NCBI GenBank assembly: GCA_009663005.1 | Contig: CM018899.1 | Span: 3,461,024 to 3,486,023 of the forward strand | Length of the DNA: 25,000 bases | Direction: 5' to 3' | Source: Actinidia chinensis | Taxonomy: Eukaryota; Streptophyta; Magnoliopsida; Ericales; Actinidiaceae | Part shown: one piece after another, positions 19,245 through 25,000 of the stretch | Layout: the number at the start of each line of letters is the position of its first letter | Numbering within the stretch: the first letter of the stretch is position 1 | Notes under the pieces: model-generated | Told to the model about the DNA's origin: nothing | Seen by the model: only the letters and a program-made list of their open reading frames with translations | Database searches by the model: none | Program-made: the position numbers and the translations under genes

Positions 19245-20215
19245 GACTTACAACCTAACGGCAACATGAATCTTCAAAGCCTTATAATTCGTCAAATAAA
19301 TGGAGTCGAGCCCATAAGTTGCTGTATAGATAGATAGAATGGATCTATAATATTTCTGACCGTTGGCTGATATCTTCAGATATGAACCATAGGCGTAGAT
19401 ACAAGGTAAAACCCCCAAAGCATAGCCTGTATCTTGAAGAAGATCAAGAGAATACTTCTTCTGAGAGAGAGATACCTTGCTAGACCCGAGCACCGCTCAA
19501 TACCCAGAAAATCACTAAGAGGTCCCAAATCCTTAATACGAATCACCTGCTAAGTCCATGTTTTACTTGAATCAATACCAGATACATCGTCTCACCGTGA
19601 TGATGATATCATCCACATAAACTAAGATAATTATTCACCGACCCTGAGACTGCCGATGAATAAACAGGTTATGATCTGAGTGGCACTAAACAAACCCCAT
19701 ATAAAACTACTAACCTGAAGCATGGAACCAAGCCTTGAGGAGACTACTTAAGGCCTATATTAATTTTCAAGGCGACAAACATTCCGCCAATACTCCCCTT
19801 GAGCCCAAAAATTTGGAGTCATATATATAGTTTCAGAAAGGTCACTATTAAGGAATACATTTTTGACATTCAATTGATGAAGGCCACGAATAAGAAGCAG
19901 AGAGGGAAATCAAAAAGGCGAAACTGTGTTTAATTTGGCAACCAAGGCAAAATGTGGCACCAAAATTTTTACTTGCATTCTGAGTAAATCTTTAGTAACC
20001 AGGCAAGCTTATATATCTAGCCACTGAACAAGCCATCGAATACTTTCATACTAAGAACACCCATTTACAACCAATATTTCCTCCTCTTTCGGCAAAGTAA
20101 TAAGATCTCAAGTTCGATTATGCCTGTAAGGGTGTCATTTTGAACCTTCATTACAGACACCCATAGAGGATTTTGAAGAGTTTCATGGACAGAGCGAGGA
20201 ATTAAGACCAAGTTC
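19245..20215 (-). pseudogene. copia reverse transcriptase remnant
   Basis: In order on the minus strand: VHETLQNPLWVSVM (near 20150-20190; copia RT domains start with AL..P.W..AM), a K/R-rich piece ending near a W/C-K-W/V-like segment, ATFCL/VAKLNTV-like sequence near 19930-19965, NVKNVFLNSDLSETIYM (19819-19871; compare the DVKNAFLNG block), a YGLK.SPQ-like block near 19735-19760, ILVYVDDII with the catalytic YVDD (19608-19619), and SLSQKKYSLDLLQDTGY (about 19420-19470). These blocks sit in different frames with several stops, so no enzyme can be made. The YVDD pair of aspartates is intact, although the domain is dead. Confidence 0.85.
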
Positions 20216-20919
20216 ACCTAACTCAAAAAAGATTGATAGGAATCTGAAAGAAACTTAGTAAGATAGATACTATGTAATAGGGTGATTAATAATGTTTGAA
20301 AGAAGAAAACGAGAAGGGGGCAAAAACGAACACGTGTGGGATAACAGGAGGAGGAATATTAGAAACTAAAGAAAAAGAGATACCTCAATCTGGAGAAGAT
20401 GATAGCAGGGGGAGCTGGAGCATGCGAACAATAAGGGTAGTCTTATGAAGGGTGGTAGTAACACTCTGATAGTACATTGAGGGTTGTTGCCACTGGGTGA
20501 TATTGGAGGAGACTCAAGTATAGGAAGCGGGTGGGGAGGTGCAAATTTTACTCCATAATCAGCCTGAAGCAGGCCCTGAAAGATGGAAAATTTACGAAGA
20601 ATGGAATAGTTTCCAAAAAGATGACATCCACGAATGATCCATATAACAGTGATGGTTATAACACCTGATACCCATGGGTCACCATCGAGATCGCGGCGAA
20701 GACACACGAACAACCTTATCATCAAGGTTGGTACCGGGGGGAATCTTGAGACTTGAACAAAGCAAATACATCCGAAGACCGAGGAGGATAGGGAATAAGG
20801 GTACTAACAGATTGAAGGATATAGAGTAGTGCCTTTACGTTGTAGTACCCGACTGAGAGTGCGATTGATAATGTAGGTGGCAGTGAGGACAACCATGTGC
20901 CAAAAATATTTAAGAACAC
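20216..20919 (-). pseudogene. copia integrase-RT linker remnant
   Basis: This stretch lies between the integrase core and the reverse transcriptase, where copia polyproteins have a poorly conserved, Pro/Ser-rich linker. The longest open part (20366-20725) has runs such as PPHPLPILESPPISPSG, in keeping with that. No firm motif is visible. The call rests on position. Confidence 0.55.
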
Positions 20920-21310
20920 CTATCCCCCATAATAAAAAACCGGATCATAGACATAATATGACAATTTTTTGCTCCGATACTCCATTTTCTGCTCAGGTGT
21001 GTAAGGAAAAGTGAGTTTTTCGGAGTATACCACGTTTATGAAGTTCAACACGAAAACTTCATTTGTAATATACTCACGACCATTATTTGACCGGATAATG
21101 CACACAACTGTGTTATACTAGGTTTTGATCATTTGTAAAAAATGAGTAAGTGACAAAAAGACACAGATTTAGTTGCTGCATCAGATGACCCAAGTAAGTG
21201 TGTAGTTATCAGAAAATGTGACATTAATGAACGGTATTAAGAGAGAGAAGTAACTGGAGACGGCCCCCATACAATAGTGAATAAGATCAAGAGAGTAGGG
21301 GCACGATGCA
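20920..21310 (-). pseudogene. copia integrase core remnant
   Basis: DLIHYCMGAVSS (about 21275-21310) corresponds to the DLIHSDVWGP block, and VTFSDNYTLTWV (about 21184-21220) to the FIDDYSR..W block. IRSNNGREY (about 21076-21102) matches the RSDNGGEY block, and PYTPEQ (about 20997-21014) the YTPQQNG block, where the frame then shifts. In the third block the usual catalytic Asp is read as Asn. Stops separate the blocks. Confidence 0.8.
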
Positions 21311-21419
21311 GGCGAGGAAATAAGAGGTGAGAGTATGTTTAGACAATTCACAAATAACACATTTAAAATTAACTTTCTGGCATGGCTTATGAAAGAAAAA
21401 AAAGGCATTATAAATACTA

Positions 21420-21790
21420 AGAATTTGCATGCCCGAAACGAGCATGCCACAAATTTAAAATTTTAATAGAAAAAAATAGACGAATTAAATTAGATTAACT
21501 AAAAACAAAGGGCTTTAAGACTGGTAGAGTGAAGGCTTGAAGACTGGAGAACAAAGCACTAGATGTTGATGGATCCCAAAAGTAGTATAGTCCTCACACT
21601 CATAGTAAGAGACAACAGCGCAATTAAAATTTTTGCAAGACGGGCTAACATAAAAAAGCTTATAGGCAAAAATTCAAAACAGAATAAATTAAGAAAATAG
21701 TAAGATCGAGGAGAAGCGGGTATCACCCTGACTACGAATGGAATAGATGATCCATTAGTAATCCAAATAGACTGAGTAACGGATAGAACA
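21420..21790 (-). pseudogene. copia pre-integrase region (protease to HARFGHAN)
   Basis: ITNGSSIPF (about 21735-21762) fits the adenine-rich .I.NGS block after the protease, NCAVVSYYECED (about 21590-21625) fits the block before the pre-integrase domain, and WHARFGHAN (21423-21449) is the conserved pre-integrase motif W/H..LGH. The protease DSGA motif was not found and is probably lost. Frames change between the blocks. Confidence 0.65.
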
Positions 21791-22145
21791 TGAGAGTAAA
21801 AGTAGAAAGCTCATGTTCATGTGATATTAACCCCAAATCAGAATTCCAGCGGAGTGACCTTGACTACCAATAAGGTGATAGGACTTCATGCAGCTATAGG
21901 GCAGACTGAGACTAGAGGAGGGAGCCAAGCCTAAAGCGTGAGGCAGTTCCATTCTATAATAACAAACAGGGGAATCAAAACAACCTGAGTAACTACTTGG
22001 TTGGTTATCATAAAGCAATACCAAGAATAAATCACAAGCAATTTGAAAAGAATGTGATACAATTTCAACAAATGAAGGAAATCGGGACACTCGGTCACCC
22101 GACAAGGACAGAAGAGCACGAACCGAACGTTTTATTTTAATGCAT
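21791..22145 (-). pseudogene. Probable copia gag remnant
   Basis: Open on the minus strand for most of its length and placed where gag belongs. I see no zinc knuckle (C..C....H....C) and no clear capsid motif, so the call rests on position. A continuous frame runs from 22444 to 21827, but its first part is the low-complexity GC-rich block and its Pro/Ala-rich composition argues against a preserved protein. Confidence 0.4.
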
Positions 22146-23115
22146 CCAATGAAGACAAAGCCCATCGGGGCAGAAGGGCTACCCAAGCTGAATGTGGAGG
22201 ACTGTGCGACTACTGGATTACGTAGTGGACTGAGGTACGCTAGACTACGCAAAGCTGGAACGGTGTGGATTAGTGGGGGGGGGGGGGGTGGTACTAGCGT
22301 GCAGGAGGGTTGCGTGGCAAAGAGTGCGATGACCGGTGCTGGCCTGGACGCAGTGATGTGTGGTGGCGCAGGATTGCAGGCACTAGGTTGTATGCGCGGA
22401 CTGGCTAGACTGCGATGGATGGGCTGGTGACAAACGGGCAGCACTACGCGGGGACTACGCTGGGCTGGACTGTGCAGCCTAGACTGCGTTGGACGGGCTG
22501 TATGTGTGCGACTGCGTAGGGAGGTTGAACTGGCTGCGCTAGATTTATGTTCTATGCAACTGCACAGGGAGGCAATACAGATATAGATTAAGAAAAAAAA
22601 TATTAGGTTAAATGTAATACATTAGGATTGGATATTGTGAAGGGTTGATGGGCACTGTACTGGTCCACACAGGCTGGGATTGTTGGGCACTTGACTGGTG
22701 GCTGTGGGGGCACTGATAGGCTTGCATAGGTTGTGTAGGGGTTGTGCACTGTGCCAGTGGCGGGTGCATAGATTGGTGGCTATTGTTGCACTAGACTGGG
22801 CTGCGGGCAACGCAGGCTATAGCGAGGTGCCGAGCATTGGACTAGGGGCTGCAAGGTGCACATGGATTTGGTCTGCGCAGGGTGTGCGTCTACTAGTATG
22901 CCTGGGCTACACATGGGCAGGGGCAGGCTACGGACTGGTGGTTGCACAGGGGGCAGGGGATGAAGGTATAGGGAGTTTGTATGGCTGCAGAGTGATGGGC
23001 TGCAGAGGGGCTAGGGGCTGGGGTGATGCTCGGTTTTAGGTGTTGTTGGGCTGCGACGTTGGGTGAGTACTGGGTTAGGGGTAGGCTATTGTGAGGCAGT
23101 GTTGGAGGCTAGGGT
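22146..23115. repeat. GC-rich, G/T-biased repetitive block in the copia leader
   Basis: About 970 bp rich in GGCTG, GACTGCG and TGGGC pieces on the plus strand, quite unlike the AT-rich remainder. A 21-bp block TAGACTGCG.TGGA.GGGCTG occurs at 22406-22426 and 22480-22500 (19 of 21 match). A run of 14 G lies at 22275-22288. Open frames here on both strands follow from the low stop frequency of GC-rich DNA. It may be an expanded gag leader minisatellite or a separate insertion. Confidence 0.6.
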
Positions 23116-23127
23116 TAGAGTTATGTT

Positions 23128-23140
23128 GGCTCTGATACCA
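23128..23140 (-). other. Primer binding site for initiator tRNA-Met
   Basis: On the minus strand the sequence TGGTATCAGAGCC, complementary to the 3' part of plant initiator tRNA-Met, is the standard copia primer site (established knowledge). It lies directly downstream of the probable LTR and fixes the direction of the element. Confidence 0.88.
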
Positions 23141-23142
23141 AA

Positions 23143-23328
23143 TAGAACTTTAAAATGCTTAATTTATTACTCACTGAATCAATATATATTACAACACTAT
23201 ATTCTAAGAAAAAATTAAAATCAAAGAGGAATAATAAGAAAAATCAAATGAGTCAACATGACCTAGTAGAAACGACTGGATTAGAAAAAAAATCAAATTC
23301 ATTAAAAAACAATCTTCTAATTCCAACA
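23143..23328 (-). repeat. Probable 5' LTR of the copia element (about 186 bp)
   Basis: On the minus strand the block starts TGTTGGAATTAG, a start common in copia LTRs, and ends just ahead of the primer site. It is A/T-rich and holds a TATATATT segment near 23180 that could be its promoter. The end does not show the usual CA, and no second copy was found, so the borders are inferred from position. Confidence 0.5.
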
Positions 23329-25000
23329 ACTCCCTACAACTCCTACCCAAAATTGGTGAGTTAGGTTTCCCATGATTGCTGTCCATATTACATTTTTTTT
23401 CCATGCCTATTAACTTCTACATCAACAACCATGGCCTGGCCTAAAATCAACGTAATGAGCGTTGTGTCCACCTGGGACCTAACTGAACTTGCAACAGAGG
23501 ACCATATTTAGTTTCCTCTCCCTTCCCACGTACAACTCTTGGTTGGCCTATTTAAATTTTTTTTTTTTTCCTTTTTCCTCATTGAGGTGCCAAGTTGCTT
23601 AATAAGATGAGTTCCTTGATAGCATATCTAGGCAGCCTCCTATGTTTTAAACTCGTTATTTTATCTACATTTTACTATTTTTTAAGTCATTCCAATATTA
23701 TCTTTATTTTATCACACTCATTAAAATATTATTATTTGAAACAAAATTTAAAATAATTTACTAATTTTAAGTTGGAATTCTAATAACAAAAAAATATGTA
23801 TTATTACTTATTACCACCGCCAAAAAAACAAAGAGGCTAGGAATGAACATGCCTTCTCATTTACTATTCACAATATCTTGGATAGAGAGGTTGCTAGAGC
23901 AATATTTTGGGTTACTTTCACAATTGAATTTTACTATCCCTTGTTTTTTTTTTAAAAAAATAATTCCATATTAATTTAATCTAATAAATAATATAAAAAA
24001 ATAATTTTTTATTACTTGGTAAATCCAGTTCAAAAAATATATAATTAATTCACATAATTTGGTTAAAAAAACTTTTCTCTTTCATCGTTCAAAACTTTAA
24101 TCGTCTCCACATCTAAATACGCTTTTACGAGGAATGCACTGATTATGTGTCCATTGATAATTAGATGTACGTAACTTACTAATATGTTGTTAATCCTTCA
24201 ATAATTTAATTTTCTTTTTTGCAATGTCGAAAATTAAAATTTTATTAAAGTTCAACAAAACCTTTTGCTTTGAAACTTATAAAGAACATAAAAGGTTAGT
24301 TTGGTAGATAGGTGCTCCGTTACTATAGATAATATCATTTATATTAATGAATCTTACCGATTTTTTCATCTTCTATTCTCCTCCAAATTGTCTCGCTACA
24401 CAACAACGAAAAAAAATACATTATCTCCTCTATCGAATTCCAAATTTTTTTGGCGTAGTACTTACAGTAAGTGTTTGTGACTTGTAATTTGCTCCTTGCT
24501 AATTCCGTGTTGTTGTGTTATACCTAAAATTTGAATTGACCGAGCTTGCCTACTGATAAGCAGTGTGCCCTTAATAGACGCTTAATAAACAATAAATTGA
24601 ATAAATGCGGAACAAACTTGGAAAAAAAATAACAAAAATGCTGTATCGAATATACAAGAACTTGGGTTTTATTACCTTAAGGAATTAATAGCCAAATTTT
24701 TGCCATGATAACCTAAACTAATCCACATTTTCACCATTTAAAATTGTGTGCCTTTTTCCTCTCATTTTCTCATACCTTTTAATTAAGGGTTTTGTTTTTT
24801 ATTTGAAATATATATTTTTCCCTAAACATTCTGGGGCTTGTTAAGCTTTTTAATTTTTTGTAAGGAGAAATGATAATATTTTCGAACTAAACAGACCTAA
24901 CTCTTTTTTTCCTCAATCGTGACTAATAAAATTCGGACGAGATGTTTTATTCTCAAAAGGCCGACAACGGTCGTCACGACTCCGGTCGCATCTCAAGATT
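23329..25000. other. AT-rich intergenic DNA, no gene seen
   Basis: No frame, element ends or RNA gene found. ACTTACAGTAAGT (24460-24472) is a short palindrome. The last 60 bases become more balanced in composition, so a feature may begin past the edge. Confidence 0.6.

Larger units (their letters stand above)
18806..23328 (-). mobile_element. Degenerate Ty1/copia retrotransposon
   Basis: Read on the minus strand, domains follow the copia order: primer binding site (23128-23140), leader and gag-like part, pre-integrase HARFGHAN (21423-21449), integrase (about 20970-21310), reverse transcriptase with YVDD (19608-19619), and RNase H (about 18806-19195). Integrase ahead of reverse transcriptase is the mark of copia as against gypsy (established knowledge). 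All domains hold stops and frameshifts. Only a probable 5' LTR is seen. The 3' LTR is missing: the sequence ends beside the right end of the Tourist-like MITE. Total length is close to that of a typical copia element, of which this is an old, dead copy. Confidence 0.88.

Noticed and set aside
22140..23039. Long open frames on both strands in the GC-rich block
   Set aside because: GC-rich repetitive DNA has few stop codons. The products are low-complexity Ala/Gly/Pro or Arg/Gly-rich, and the block lies within a dead retrotransposon.

Overview
This window looks like an intergenic or repeat-rich stretch of a flowering-plant nuclear genome, probably a eudicot. It is strongly AT-rich, long A and T runs are everywhere, and reading frames stay short in all six frames. 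What can be recognised is transposon debris of plant type. I found no intact protein-coding gene, rRNA, tRNA, CRISPR array or bacterial feature, and I do not think a host gene can be annotated here from sequence alone.

Layout: 1-289 is AT-rich. 290-1075 is an abrupt GC-balanced island, perhaps LTR-derived, with a strong hairpin. 1076-5560 is AT-rich, with two short hAT-like MITEs of one family (2759-2975 and 4307-4510), a small G-box repeat (3628-3698), a perfect palindrome (5040-5059) and a 105-bp tandem duplication (5341-5550). 5561-10475 is mostly plain AT-rich DNA, with a dispersed repeat present twice in the same orientation (7405-7562 and 10167-10331). 10476-11849 is a 1.4-kb element with inverted terminal repeats, CCACC-rich and GGTGG-rich arms, and an AT-rich tandem array in its centre.

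13335-13505 and 14064-14468 are further MITE-like elements. 15007-16052 is a Helitron-like non-autonomous element full of degenerate arrays, with a related short repeat on each side of it. 16306-16612 is bracketed by inverted TTCGGATCCT and carries a 106-nt A tract. 17339-18789 is a Tourist-like MITE split by a 958-bp hAT-like element (17773-18730) that has a clean 8-bp target-site duplication.

18806-23328 is a decayed Ty1/copia retrotransposon on the minus strand. It keeps a tRNA-Met primer binding site and recognisable pre-integrase, integrase, reverse transcriptase and RNase H motifs, but its frame is broken many times and no 3' LTR was found. Between the primer binding site and the pol-like part lies about 950 bp of GC-rich, repetitive DNA unlike anything else here. 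23329-25000 is plain AT-rich sequence. The window reads as a record of successive insertions. The order is clearest at 17.3-18.8 kb, where the hAT-like element entered an existing MITE.
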